Counted from the stretch's first letter, positions 25,560 to 35,340 are shown. The stretch: DNA of 64,000 bases from Candidatus Scalindua sp. (GCA_031316155.1 JALDRB010000001.1:366590-430589); one strand, 5' to 3'. Notes: generated by a model not told the origin, from the sequence alone. A program made the numbers and translations.

Positions 25560-25733
25560 ACTCTCTGCTATACCTTATTTCTAGAGTCTCATTGTTGTTG
25601 CATTTTTTTTCATCAATATTAAGAAGTGCAGGAAAGGAGGTGTGATAGCAGTTTATTGTTATTGATAAAGTTTAAGATGGTTAAAGAATATATTGATAGT
25701 GCTTATTTTTTTTTTTTGAAAGGGGGGTTGTTA

Positions 25734-26201
25734 ATGGTAACAGTATCAACCATGAGTGAAAAAACTGATGTTTGTGAAATGGTGGAGAGAAGTGTTTCTA
25801 TTTTTGTAGAGGCTGTAGAATTGTCTTCTGACTTGGAAATATTAGGTACAGCATTTCCGTCAGATATGGATGGTCATCAAGGCGGGGAAGTTTTCGTGAT
25901 AAGGGATTATACGAAGGATGAGGGTATTGAGGGTGCTTATGTTGAGGTGTCAATAAATGAAGTTGTGGAAAAAGTTACGGATTTTGATAAGGCTCAAGAA
26001 TTTCTACGGGTAATCAGTAACGATAGGTCGTCTATTGTTCTTAATGGGATCACCAGAATTGTAGGATATTATTCAAGGGTTAATAATTGGAATAAGTCGA
26101 AGGTGGGAGAGCTGCGAGATAGATCAAACGGAAGATATGGTCTTACGAATGAAAAATCTTGCTTTCAGGGAGAACGTCTAAAGATGATCGATTCTTTGTA
26201 A
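25734..26201 (+). CDS. Hypothetical protein with NrdD-like C-terminal tail
   Basis: A 155-residue protein. The N-terminal two thirds is unrecognised. The segment ITRIVGYYSRVNNWNKSKVG (about residues 104-123), followed by ELRDRSNGRYG, resembles the conserved tail of anaerobic ribonucleotide reductases (TRIVGYYxxVxNWNxGKxxEL). The catalytic barrel and the zinc cysteines are absent, so this is not the reductase. Similar orphan tail proteins occur in other genomes. ATG 25734 has AGGGGGG 6 bases upstream; the frame itself opens at 25626. It has its own promoter and terminator. Confidence 0.6.
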   Translation: MVTVSTMSEKTDVCEMVERSVSIFVEAVELSSDLEILGTAFPSDMDGHQGGEVFVIRDYTKDEGIEGAYVEVSINEVVEKVTDFDKAQEFLRVISNDRSSIVLNGITRIVGYYSRVNNWNKSKVGELRDRSNGRYGLTNEKSCFQGERLKMIDSL

Positions 26202-26265
26202 GGAAAGGATCGGTTACGTGGTGCTTAAATAAGAGGAGAAAACTCTCTTGTGATGTTTAATTTAA

Positions 26266-26295
26266 AGGGCTTATAAGGTTATCCTTATAAGCCCT
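26266..26295 (+). terminator. Strong hairpin terminator
   Basis: AGGGCTTATAAGG (26266-26278) and CCTTATAAGCCCT (26283-26295) pair perfectly over 13 bp around a TTAT loop. The T run after it is short (GTTTGTT). It separates the NrdD-tail gene from the dehydratase genes. Confidence 0.75.
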
Positions 26296-26395
26296 GTTTG
26301 TTGATACTGTTATCTCTTATCGATTATTTGTATGATCATTTTGCTCTATTTGCATTTATGGCAAGTTTCAGATAACACAGAAGAAGAAACTTATC

Positions 26396-26424
26396 TTGAC
26401 TCTACAATATAACTCTGTTACTAT
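26396..26424 (+). promoter_or_regulatory. Promoter of the activase/dehydratase genes
   Basis: TTGACT (26396-26401) and TACTAT (26419-26424) with a 17-base spacer, about 100 bases before the ATG at 26526. Confidence 0.55.
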
Positions 26425-26525
26425 CGAGTTCACGTATTATGTTTTATTATGGTATTTTGGTACGCTGTGCTGTTTTTGGGGTACACTTACATATAGTCTC
26501 TTCCGATTATAGGAGAAAACAATAA

Positions 26526-28424
26526 ATGCTAACACTTGGGATCGACATCGGTTCGTTGTCAACAGATGCAGTTTTAATGAATGATAAAAAAGAAATAGTA
26601 TCTTATGAAGTGATTGCAACAGGTGCTAGTAGTAAGAAGGCGTGTGAAAAAATATACAGTCAAATCTTACAGGCCACAAATCTCGAGGCAAAAGACATAG
26701 ACTATATAGTTGCAACCGGATACGGTCGAATCAAAGTCCCCTTTGCGAACGAAGTTGTGACTGAAATTACCTGCCATGCTAGGGGGGCGAATTATTTTTT
26801 CCCCGGTGCCAGAACGGTTATAGACATAGGAGGTCAAGATAGTAAGGCGATAAAACTTGATGCAAAAGGGAATGTCCTCGATTTTTCTATGAATGACAAG
26901 TGCGCAGCCGGGACCGGAAGATTTTTAGAAGTGATGGCAAGGACACTAGAGATAGAGCTTGATGAAATGGGAGAACTTTCTCTTAAAGGGAGCGACAATG
27001 TTTCTATTAGCAGTCTGTGTACAGTTTTTGCAGAATCAGAGGTTGTTTCCTTAATTGGAGCGGATAAGAAAACTGAAGATATTTGTAAGGGTTTGAACAT
27101 TTCTATAGCCAAAAGAGTCTCCGCCCAGGCGAAAAGAGTCGGTTTAGAAGAAGACGTAATAATGACAGGGGGTGTAGCTAAAAACATAGGGGTTGTACGT
27201 GAGCTGGAAAAAAAACTTTCATGTTCTATAAAAATACCTGATGAACCGCAAATAGCAGGTGCATTAGGAGCGGCGCTTATAGCCCTGGAAAATGCTGTTG
27301 CGCAAAAAACAGACATTAAGATTTCCGTCAAAAGTGAAGCAGCTTCGATTGCAGATGTACAACTTGATGATGATGTAAGGCCAAAAATCGGATATTTTTG
27401 CACGTACACGCCTGTCGAAATAATTAGGGCGGCTGGGTTTCATCCAATCAGGATAAAGGGTGAGGAGGGTGATAACTCCTCGTCTGATGAACTACTCTGT
27501 AACAATATCTGTTCGTATATCAAGACTATTGCCGACAAAAAAGTAACCGGAGCCTTGTCTCAACTTGAAGGAGTTGTATTTACGAACTCTTGTGATGGTA
27601 TGAGAAGGCTGTACGATGCCTGGGTAAGGATAGACAATGGCAGCAAATTTAACTATATTCTCGATATACCGAAAAATAATGATGAAGCCTCTATTCTCTA
27701 TTTTGCAGATTTAATAAAGACATTAAAAGAACGGCTTGAAAAATTTTATAAGTTGAAAATAAATATAGAAGATATTAATAATAGTATTTCCCTGTACAAT
27801 GAGGTGAGAGATAAAGTAACGGTATTTCTCCAAAAGCAATGGAATGGCTACGTTGGATACTCCGGTTATGATGTTTATTCTTTATTAAAGAAGGGCATAA
27901 ATGCAGTGCCTGAAAAATTTAATGATTATATGACTTCTTTAACCGCCTTGATGAAGAAAATAGGTGACGTGCCGGAAAGTAAATCTGTGCCAAAGCTTTT
28001 GATATGGGGAAGCATATTAGAAAATGAAGAAATAATAAAGATAATTGAAGATGCGGGCGCTCAGGTAGTTTTGGATGATTTGTGTACAGGAAGCAGGTTT
28101 TTTGATAAAAAGGTAGAAATAACGGATAATCCTTATCGATCAATTTCGGAGAGATATTTGAAAAAGTCTCCATGCTCCAGAATGGTTAACGTCTTCGAGA
28201 GAATTAGAAATACCATTTCTCTCATAGAAAGAAATGCAATAAATGGTGCAGTTTATCACACCCTAAAATTTTGTGATCATACTTTGTATGATTATCCATT
28301 GGTGAAACAGGAATTCACAAAGAAAAACATTCCACTTCTGCATATCAATTGTGATAACAGTTCAAAAAGCGAAGGGCAGGTTAAGACCAGGATTGAAGCC
28401 TTTATTGAACAGCTTACAACGTAA
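26526..28424 (+). CDS. Acyl-CoA dehydratase activase fused to a dehydratase-type subunit
   Basis: Two domains in 632 residues. The N-terminal part (about 1-262) is an ASKHA ATPase like HgdC: GIDIGSLSTDAV, DIGGQDSKAI, the iron-sulfur cysteines in NDKCAAGTGRFLE and SSLCTVFAESE, and MTGGVAKN. Such activators use ATP to drive low-potential electrons into a partner. The C-terminal part (about 285-632) resembles the HgdB/BcrB subunit family (GYFCTYTPVEIIRAAGF, NSCDGMRRLYDAW). The partner is probably the next gene. The substrate is unknown: 2-hydroxyacyl-CoA dehydration, benzoyl-CoA-type reduction, or a double-cubane cluster protein are all possible. An AGGAG precedes ATG 26526. Confidence 0.82.
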   Translation: MLTLGIDIGSLSTDAVLMNDKKEIVSYEVIATGASSKKACEKIYSQILQATNLEAKDIDYIVATGYGRIKVPFANEVVTEITCHARGANYFFPGARTVIDIGGQDSKAIKLDAKGNVLDFSMNDKCAAGTGRFLEVMARTLEIELDEMGELSLKGSDNVSISSLCTVFAESEVVSLIGADKKTEDICKGLNISIAKRVSAQAKRVGLEEDVIMTGGVAKNIGVVRELEKKLSCSIKIPDEPQIAGALGAALIALENAVAQKTDIKISVKSEAASIADVQLDDDVRPKIGYFCTYTPVEIIRAAGFHPIRIKGEEGDNSSSDELLCNNICSYIKTIADKKVTGALSQLEGVVFTNSCDGMRRLYDAWVRIDNGSKFNYILDIPKNNDEASILYFADLIKTLKERLEKFYKLKINIEDINNSISLYNEVRDKVTVFLQKQWNGYVGYSGYDVYSLLKKGINAVPEKFNDYMTSLTALMKKIGDVPESKSVPKLLIWGSILENEEIIKIIEDAGAQVVLDDLCTGSRFFDKKVEITDNPYRSISERYLKKSPCSRMVNVFERIRNTISLIERNAINGAVYHTLKFCDHTLYDYPLVKQEFTKKNIPLLHINCDNSSKSEGQVKTRIEAFIEQLTT

Positions 28425-28607
28425 TCTGAGATGTTTTGCGTTTCCCGGTAAAAGCGCGGAGATACACTTTGCTGTAGCAGTTTTTAGTCCTTCCAGAGAG
28501 GTATGCTGAGCTGCACACACGGTATCGGTTTATCGTCTCCGATTGTTTGTTTCGTATTTTATAAATAAGAATGTCTTTTTATCCAGTAAGTCTGAAATAA
28601 CTACGTT

Positions 28608-29885
28608 ATGCTAAGTATGAAAAAAACTAAGAACAATTTGACTCGCAGGTTGGCTCCCTTTTTTTTAAAAGAATTTCTCAGGATTCTGAATTTTTATACG
28701 AGGATAACCGTCAAGGGTCTTGATAATAATCATATAAATGCCTTTAAATATCTATCGAAATATGTAATTGAACACCATTTTCATGCATACAAATACGGTT
28801 CTATCTGGACTACTCTCTTTGTGCCATCGGAAATACTTTTTGCTATGGAATTACCCTCCTTTTCACTGGAAATAGCAGCCGCTCTTTGCGCAAGGTATGG
28901 GAAAAGTGCTCAAGGATTTGCCGAAGCCGATTTGTTTGCTATTCCTACTGACGTCTGTTCTTTTCATAGAGCAGCAATTGGCCATGCCTTTACTGGATTT
29001 TACCCACCTCCAAAGTTTCTTGTGGGGACATCTACTATCTGTGATAGTAACTTGAAAACAATCAAGATCTGTGAATCTGCAACGGGAAAAGAGAGCCTGA
29101 TTATAGATGTTCCCTACGAAATGAGTGATTTCTCTGTTAAATATCTTGCAGACCAATTAAGAAACCTGACTAAATGTTTAGAGAAGGTTTCTGGGAAAAC
29201 GATGAAGAAAGATTCCCTGGCTAGGGCAATTGATCTTTCCAACCAGGCTAGGGAGAAAATGATTGAAATAAACCGTGTGAGAGAGGATTCTTTATCTCCT
29301 CTCTCGGGCCAGGATTCTCTAGGTTTCATGCTGCCAAGCCATCTTTTAATTGGTTCAACATATGCAGTGGACTTCTATTCAAAATTGCTGGAAGAGTTAA
29401 AGGAGAAAATTGCTGCTAAAAAGAGGGAAGGTATAAAGGAAGAGGATAAGATTAAGATTCTCTGGCTTGAGCTTAAGCCATATTTCAGTTCTGACATCTT
29501 TAGTAAAATTGAAAGTGCCGGAAACGTTAAAATAGTCTTTGAGGAGATAAATCATGTTTACTGGGAAAAATTGGATCCTGAAAATCCTTATGAAAGCCTG
29601 GCACGCAAATTAATTTCAAACCACAACAACGGACCGTTAGAAAGAAGATTGGATGTGATAAAAATGTTATCGAAAACCTATCATGTGGATGGAATAATTG
29701 CTTTTTCAACATGGGGGTGTAGAAGAAACAATGCAGCAATTCCGACCATAAAAAAGGAGATGAACAGAGAGGGGTATCCACTCTTAAATCTTGATGGAGA
29801 CTGTGTTGATGACAGTAATTATATGTCTGGGCAGATAGCAACACGGATTGAGGGTTTTCTTGAAATGCTGGGAGCAAGAAAGTGA
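28608..29885 (+). CDS. 2-hydroxyacyl-CoA dehydratase family subunit
   Basis: A 425-residue protein of the HgdB/HgdA superfamily, which carry cubane or double-cubane iron-sulfur clusters. Candidate cluster cysteines are in IPTDVCSFHRAAIGHAF (about residue 116) and STWGCRRNNAAIP (about residue 369), plus a conserved-looking LLNLDGDCVDD (about 398). It lies 183 bases after the activase fusion and is probably its electron acceptor. No CoA-transferase or acyl-CoA dehydrogenase gene is adjacent, so a fermentation-type dehydratase role is not supported by context. Confidence 0.75.
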   Translation: MLSMKKTKNNLTRRLAPFFLKEFLRILNFYTRITVKGLDNNHINAFKYLSKYVIEHHFHAYKYGSIWTTLFVPSEILFAMELPSFSLEIAAALCARYGKSAQGFAEADLFAIPTDVCSFHRAAIGHAFTGFYPPPKFLVGTSTICDSNLKTIKICESATGKESLIIDVPYEMSDFSVKYLADQLRNLTKCLEKVSGKTMKKDSLARAIDLSNQAREKMIEINRVREDSLSPLSGQDSLGFMLPSHLLIGSTYAVDFYSKLLEELKEKIAAKKREGIKEEDKIKILWLELKPYFSSDIFSKIESAGNVKIVFEEINHVYWEKLDPENPYESLARKLISNHNNGPLERRLDVIKMLSKTYHVDGIIAFSTWGCRRNNAAIPTIKKEMNREGYPLLNLDGDCVDDSNYMSGQIATRIEGFLEMLGARK

Positions 29886-30070
29886 GAAAAATAGCTTACG
29901 TTTTTAAAGTGGTATTTTTTTCTGTAGATGGAATAAAAAGAGGTTGAAAAGCCACAGGATATTCTTTTCTTTTTATTCGGCGCTGTTGCCCTGTGAGTAC
30001 CGCCTGTCTAAAATTTCCTCTGGCATCAGTCACTTCAAGGGGCATCTGAGGAATAGTTTTTCCACGATGA

Positions 30071-30688
30071 TCAGATTTTAGTAGATGACTCAATGCCTTG
30101 ATTAGCCAACATGTCGGCTCTCCGGTTTTCCTCTCTGGGAATGTGTTCAATTCTCCACTTGGGCAGCTTTTTAAGAAGACCTTGCACATCGCTAAAAAGA
30201 TACATAAGATGCGGATTTTTGACACGGTATTCTCCCTTGATTTGTTTTACTAAAAGTTCGCTATCGGATTTAAACAGCGTTTCTTGGGGGTGAAATTTTA
30301 TAGCCTCTTTTACCCCAAGTATCAAAGCTTTATATTCTGACACATTATTTGTTGCAGTGCCAATATATTCACAAACTTCTTTTACCGGTTTTAAATTCTT
30401 GTCAAATATGGCAACACCAATGCCTGATTTCCCGGGGTTTCCCCTTGAAGCGCCATCAATATTGATAAAAAGGGTATCAAATTTCTTTGCTGTAGAATGA
30501 ACATCAACTGAGTCTTGAGGTGAGGGAATAGGTCTTTCACTTTCTTTGACATAATTTGTAAGATCATGAAAGAGCATGTCTATTTGTTTCTTTGTAACTC
30601 TCTTATTCTGCTTTTTTAACTCTTTTATGTCAATATTTTTGCGTATGAGAGCCAATAGCTCCTCATCTGAAATGCTGTTTTCTTTCAA
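30071..30688 (-). CDS. Ribonuclease HI-type protein with N-terminal extension
   Basis: Degrades the RNA strand of RNA-DNA hybrids. The C-terminal domain (about residues 70-200) has the acidic catalytic set: D in IDGASRGNPG, E in VSEYKALILG, D in FKSDSELLVKQIKG and D in REENRRADMLAN. The N-terminal 65 residues are helical and not recognised. The start is TTG 30688, with AGGAG 9 bases upstream; an ATG at the same place is out of frame. Bacterial RnhA-like proteins with such extensions occur beside the classical enzyme. Confidence 0.88.
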   Translation of the reverse strand: MKENSISDEELLALIRKNIDIKELKKQNKRVTKKQIDMLFHDLTNYVKESERPIPSPQDSVDVHSTAKKFDTLFINIDGASRGNPGKSGIGVAIFDKNLKPVKEVCEYIGTATNNVSEYKALILGVKEAIKFHPQETLFKSDSELLVKQIKGEYRVKNPHLMYLFSDVQGLLKKLPKWRIEHIPREENRRADMLANQGIESSTKI

Positions 30689-30965
30689 ATCATTACACTC
30701 CTGCTAATTTGTTTATCTCACGCAAACTTTTGTAGCCATTAAGATTGAACCAGACATCATCACAATTTGCATGGACAGAGAAAATTAGTAATTAATACTT
30801 TTAGATATCATCTTGTTTAATTTGACAATACGGTTATTTATGATTAAAATCGGAATTTCATAATATACTAAATCCGATTTGGTTTTAGATTTTTCTAAAA
30901 ACCAAAGCTTGGTGAAGGTATCCCCGGACAAAAGGCGCCGAGGACTTTACTCGCTCCTTTTTTTC

Positions 30966-31013
30966 TCGGATTCTACCTGTCTGCGTGCGTTCCTTACGCA
31001 CAGGCAGGTCCGA
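30966..31013. repeat. Long imperfect inverted repeat in a 424-base gene-free stretch
   Basis: ACCTGTCTGCGTGCGT (30975-30990) pairs with ACGCACAGGCAGGT (30996-31009) with a few mismatches or G-T pairs, extended outward by CGGA and TCCG. GC content is higher than the surroundings. It may be a bidirectional terminator or a small repeat. The rest of 30689-31112 shows no gene. Confidence 0.55.
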
Positions 31014-31112
31014 AAACCATTATAAGATGAGTATAATATGCTGAACTGGTACGTTTTGGGAAATTCCGTCATTCAAAAGTATTTTATAAAAGTAAAATAG
31101 TAAAAAACAGTT

Positions 31113-32044
31113 GTGACTATTCTTGTTTACGATGAAATTTATAAAAAGCATGATACCGGTCTCTATCACCCCGAGAATTTTCTAAGGATAGTAAATACCG
31201 TAAAATATCTTAAATTAACCGGTACCTGGCAAAAACTGGATATTGTGAAACCACGCGTTGCTACAAATGAAGAGATAGCAACTGTCCATAGCATATATCA
31301 CAGAGAAAAAATAGCAGAACTTGCCGGTACTGGGGGCGGTTACGTGATTCTGATACTTATGTTTCACCCGATTCTTACGATGCAGCCTTATACGCTGCCG
31401 GTGCGCCACTTACGGCTATAGACTTAATAATGAATAATGAGGCGAATAATGCATTTTGCCTCATACGGCCTCCTGGCCATCACGCCACACCTACAAGAGG
31501 AATGGGCTTCTGCTTATTTAATAATGTAGCTGTAGCTGCAAAGTACCTCCAAAGAAAATACCATCTTGATAACATTGTAATTATTGATTGGGATGTACAC
31601 CACGGTAATGGGACTCAGGATACATTTTATGAAGACCCTTCGGTGTTGTATTTTTCTCTCCACAGATACCCGTTTTATCCTGGTACCGGCTCAAAAAACG
31701 AAACAGGAGCGGGTAAAGGGGTTGGGAGTACAATAAATATTCCTCTGGCCTATGACACGACACCTAAAAAATATATCAGCATATATGAAGCTATACTGGA
31801 AAATGACGTTAAAGAATTCAGGCCGGACTTTATTTTAATATCTTCCGGCTTTGATTCGTATTGCCTCGATCCTATAGGTGGTTTAGGTCTTGGAATATCC
31901 GAATACCGTGTACTAACAGAAATTACTCAAAAAATCGCTAACGAGTGTTGTGAAGGACGAATTGTTTCTTGTTTAGAGGGTGGATATCATTTGTCAGATT
32001 TGCCAAGATGTATAGAAGAACATCTCAATGGCCTGATTAACTGA
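31113..32044 (+). CDS. Histone-deacetylase-family amidohydrolase, frameshifted
   Basis: A zinc hydrolase of the AcuC/HDAC fold, in bacteria usually acting on acetylated small molecules or proteins. The first frame (31113-31421) gives YDEIYKKHDTGLYHPEN. The second (31430-32044) gives RPPGHHATPTRGMGFCLFNN, DWDVHHGNGTQ (catalytic HH and zinc ligands), SSGFDSY and EGGYHL. Between them, DSDTYVSPDSYDAALYAAG is readable in the second frame upstream of 31430, so a single base is missing at about 31344-31347. Repaired, the protein would have normal length (about 310 residues). GTG 31113 is the assumed start. Confidence 0.85.
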
Positions 32045-32069
32045 CACAATTAAACAAAAAATGCAGGAT

Positions 32070-32345
32070 TTATGATACGCCAGCTTTTAGTTTGTTGAGA
32101 GCCCTTGCTAATCTGGATTTCTTTCTTGACGCCGTGTTTTTATGGATAATTCCTTTCGTCGCTACTTTATCTAACTTCTTCGTGGTTAAAGAAAAATGGT
32201 TTTCTGCGTCTGCTACGTTTTTGCTCTGTATAGCAAGAATAAATTTTTTTATTTGGGTCTTTAATGCAGATTTATGGCTTCTGTTTCTCAACCGACATTT
32301 GACGTTTTGCCGTACTCTTTTCTTAGCTGATTTACTTGTTGGCAT
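32070..32345 (-). CDS. rpsT: 30S ribosomal protein S20
   Basis: Binds 16S rRNA in the small subunit body. The 91-residue basic protein begins MPTSKSAKKRVRQNVKCRLRN and ends in NTASRKKSRLARALNKL, both family signatures. It is a single-gene unit with its own promoter upstream. Confidence 0.95.
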   Translation of the reverse strand: MPTSKSAKKRVRQNVKCRLRNRSHKSALKTQIKKFILAIQSKNVADAENHFSLTTKKLDKVATKGIIHKNTASRKKSRLARALNKLKAGVS

Positions 32346-32430
32346 TTCCAGTTTCCTTATAAAATAATTGCTTTAGCAGTTCTTTAAGCATATACTTTGC
32401 GATTAATTTGTATGATGATTGAATGGTAGA

Positions 32431-32459
32431 AGTTTATGAAATAGAGATACCGTTGTCAA
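32431..32459 (-). promoter_or_regulatory. Promoter of rpsT
   Basis: On the minus strand, TTGACA (32459-32454) and TAAACT (32436-32431) with a 17-base spacer, about 90 bases upstream of the rpsT start. Confidence 0.6.
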
Positions 32460-32641
32460 CAAAAAAACAAAAAATCCTTGCTTTTTCAGTGGATGGTATT
32501 ATATACTAATCTTGCAAATTGTAGCATGTCACTCGCTGTAACTCGATATTTAGCTGAAAATACTGAGCGGTAAGGAGTGGCAACTCCGCTCCCACATTCG
32601 GCCGCTTTGTGCGACTGAAAAAGCTGCTAAATCTGTACAAA

Positions 32642-33154
32642 ATGGAAGTGCTTATCTATCCAAATCCCATCTTGAAATGTAAGGCAAAATCTGTTGAAGA
32701 AATAGACGAAGAAATTTGCCAGATCGCCGAAGCAATGCTTGATACAATGTACGACGCTTGTGGTATCGGTCTTGCCGCAACCCAGGTTGGACTGTCTAAA
32801 CGCTTGGTTGTTCTGGATGTTGCAGGTAAAAAAACCGGAGAGAGGGTCTTTGTTAATCCATATATTGTTGAGGAGCAAGGTGAAGCAATTGAAGAAGAAG
32901 GCTGCCTGTCGTTTCCCGGTTTGTCGGGAAAGGTGATGCGTTCACAAAGCGTAACGGTCATTGCTTTTAATCTAAGAGGTGAAAAGCTGAAAATTGAGGC
33001 GGAAGGTTTATTAAGCCGTGCTTGGCAGCATGAAATTGATCATTTAAACGGTATTCTCTTTATTGATAAGATGACGCCTGCAAGTATGATTGCTAATAAA
33101 CAGAAGATAAAAGAATTTGAGCTAGTTTATCATGATAATAATGCCAGCTTTTAG
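32642..33154 (+). CDS. def: Peptide deformylase
   Basis: Iron- or zinc-dependent enzyme removing the formyl group from nascent proteins. It has all three motifs: GIGLAATQVG (about 42-51), EGCLSFPG with the metal cysteine (about 86-93) and HEIDHLNG with the two metal histidines (about 130-137). ATG 32642 gives 170 residues and the usual MEVLIYPNPIL start; the frame extends upstream to 32609 without support. It is followed by fmt, the standard functional pair. Confidence 0.96.
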   Translation: MEVLIYPNPILKCKAKSVEEIDEEICQIAEAMLDTMYDACGIGLAATQVGLSKRLVVLDVAGKKTGERVFVNPYIVEEQGEAIEEEGCLSFPGLSGKVMRSQSVTVIAFNLRGEKLKIEAEGLLSRAWQHEIDHLNGILFIDKMTPASMIANKQKIKEFELVYHDNNASF

Positions 33155-33183
33155 CTAGGCTGAACTGTTTTGACTTATATTGT

Positions 33184-34134
33184 ATGAATCTTATTTTTAT
33201 GGGGACACCTGCCTTTGCAATCCCCAGTTTTGAGGCACTGGTAAAATCAAAACATAAGTTAATAACAGTTGTAACACAAACAGATAAACCTGTAGGGAGA
33301 AAAAGAGAGCCTTGTGCGCCACCTGTTAAGGATGCTGCTATACGCTTCGGTATTCCCATTATTCAGCCAGAAAAGGTAAATGACAAAAGTGTTGTAGATC
33401 AATTGGCAAAACTCGGCCCGGATATTATAGTTACTGTTGCTTTTGGCCAAAAGATTTCACCTAAGATATTAAATTTGCCAAGATATAAATGTATCAATAT
33501 CCACGCCTCACTGCTTCCGAAATATCGTGGTGCTGCACCCATTAACTGGGCAATTATCAGGGGTGATGAGGAAACAGGGGTTACTTCTATGGTTATGCGT
33601 GAAGAAATGGATGCGGGAGAAGTTATTTTGCAAAAATCAATAAGGATAGAACCGAATGAGACGGCTGGCAATTTAGGAAACAGGCTTAGCGCTCTAGGCG
33701 CAGAACTTTTAATAGAAACTCTGGACCAATTTGATAGAGGCACCATACAATATACACAGCAGGATGAAAATTTGGTTACGTATGCGCCAAAACTAAAAAA
33801 GAAAGATGGCCTTATCGATTGGAATCGAAATACGAAAGAGATCCACGATTTTGTAAGAGGTATGAATCCCTGGCCTGCAGCTTATGCCACATTGGTAAAT
33901 GGTTCCAAAAAAGAAAGAGTCATAATTCTAGAAACGGAAAAAGATATACTGCATACCATAAACAGGATCAAGAGAGCCGGTACCGTAATAGATGTTTCCG
34001 ATTACGGCATCAAGATAGCGACGAAAGATGGATGTATCTGGGTTACTGAGATTAAACCCGAAGGCAAACGAAAGATGAATGCCGCAGCATTTTCAAGAGG
34101 TCACGATATTAAAACTGGTTCTTTGTTTGGATAG
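33184..34134 (+). CDS. fmt: Methionyl-tRNA formyltransferase
   Basis: Formylates initiator Met-tRNA. The 316-residue protein has FMGTPAFAIPSFEAL, the catalytic-loop NIHASLLPKYRGAAPINWAI (Asn, His), a conserved aspartate in MDAGEVI, and the C-terminal OB domain. It follows def by 29 bases. Confidence 0.96.
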   Translation: MNLIFMGTPAFAIPSFEALVKSKHKLITVVTQTDKPVGRKREPCAPPVKDAAIRFGIPIIQPEKVNDKSVVDQLAKLGPDIIVTVAFGQKISPKILNLPRYKCINIHASLLPKYRGAAPINWAIIRGDEETGVTSMVMREEMDAGEVILQKSIRIEPNETAGNLGNRLSALGAELLIETLDQFDRGTIQYTQQDENLVTYAPKLKKKDGLIDWNRNTKEIHDFVRGMNPWPAAYATLVNGSKKERVIILETEKDILHTINRIKRAGTVIDVSDYGIKIATKDGCIWVTEIKPEGKRKMNAAAFSRGHDIKTGSLFG

Positions 34135-34277
34135 TATAAAGCGCAGGGGTGTTCGGCAGTAAAGAAACAGGCCTCACGTAAGACGTTACAATATAAGAGT
34201 TGATTGTCGGCCAGACAGGCTGAAATTTTGAGATGCAAAATATCAGCATAAACCTTCAATAAAAGAGGTATTATAAT

Positions 34278-34739
34278 ATGGAAGTTCTGGATAAGAAGTT
34301 TGTTTCGCTTAATAATTTGATGACGAAGTTAAGGAAAAAGAAATGCCCTCCGGAAGGATTATTGCTTCTTTTTCCGCATTGCATCCAAAATTCAAGATGT
34401 AAACAAAACATCAAGCATGACCTTAGTGAGTGTTTACGTTGTGGGAAATGTAAGGTAAAAGAGCTGTTGGAATTGTCCGAGGAGTATGGCATCAGTATAG
34501 CTGTGGCTAGCGGTGGCAGAATTGCTCTTAAAAAGGTTATGGCTGAAGAAGTACAGGGAGTTGTGGCGATTGCGTGTGAAAAAGAATTACGCGTTGGTTT
34601 AATGGCGGCAATGCCAAAAGCTATTGTAGCTATTCCAAACCTGAGACCCCATGGATACTGTGTCAATACAGATGTATATCTTGATGAAGTGATAAAAGCC
34701 GTGAAGTGGTTTACCCGAAGTCACACTAAAGATTCTTGA
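34278..34739 (+). CDS. DUF116 family protein
   Basis: A 153-residue protein of the DUF116 family, function unknown. The conserved cysteines are seen in FPHCIQNSRC and SECLRCGKC (about residues 35-63), suggesting a metal or iron-sulfur site. The rest resembles a small alpha/beta domain (AVASGG, VVAIACEKEL, CVNTDV). DUF116 genes often accompany def and fmt, as here. AGAGG precedes the ATG. Confidence 0.85.
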   Translation: MEVLDKKFVSLNNLMTKLRKKKCPPEGLLLLFPHCIQNSRCKQNIKHDLSECLRCGKCKVKELLELSEEYGISIAVASGGRIALKKVMAEEVQGVVAIACEKELRVGLMAAMPKAIVAIPNLRPHGYCVNTDVYLDEVIKAVKWFTRSHTKDS

Positions 34740-34799
34740 AAGTCTTTCTCCAGTTTGTACATAAGATAATGTCATTTTATTTAAATCATACTTTAGGAA

Positions 34800-35318
34800 C
34801 TATTTCTCTTTGTGTTGAGTTACCTTGACCCATATTGGTGTATCAGAAAAAGAGGTTTCTTGGACATGCTTAATGATCTCTGTTACGTGTTGGGTGATAT
34901 TATCTCTGAGGCAGCTTGGCGGGAAGAACTGGAGAATTTCTGATTCGATCTCTCTTCCTTCCTCGGCATGTGCCTTGTCCGGGATGATGTGTGTTGAATA
35001 ATCCAGAGGTATGATTCCCCGATATTTACGTATCAGTTCATCGTAGTCATTAAACATATTCTGGATTAAAATCTTCAAGTTTTCTCTGTCATGCTTCTCT
35101 TTTTCAAAGATTCCCTTGTGCAAATCTATCAAATATTCTCGTTCTTTTCCGAATTCGGTGTATTGGTGTTCATATGAGTATGAACTGCTTTCCTGCAACG
35201 AATCTTTGATTGTGGCCAGTTTTTCGAATTTATCCTTAAACCACGTATCAATGAGAATCTTGAAGTGGTTCATTTTGAATTTTAATTTTTTTAAAACTTC
35301 TAGTAATACTTCTCTCAC
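34800..35318 (-). CDS. Hypothetical protein
   Basis: A 172-residue, helical, charged protein without recognised domain, signal peptide or membrane segment. The central part is rich in Lys, Glu and aromatic residues. The start is a GTG at 35318 with AAGG upstream. It shares strand and a 22-base gap with the next gene upstream, so the two may be co-transcribed. Confidence 0.6.
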   Translation of the reverse strand: MREVLLEVLKKLKFKMNHFKILIDTWFKDKFEKLATIKDSLQESSSYSYEHQYTEFGKEREYLIDLHKGIFEKEKHDRENLKILIQNMFNDYDELIRKYRGIIPLDYSTHIIPDKAHAEEGREIESEILQFFPPSCLRDNITQHVTEIIKHVQETSFSDTPIWVKVTQHKEK

Positions 35319-35340
35319 GGCATTTACCTTTTTAAAATAT

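Noticed and set aside
26834..27409. 191-residue minus-strand open frame
   Set aside because: Antisense to the activase domain, which carries all its motifs.
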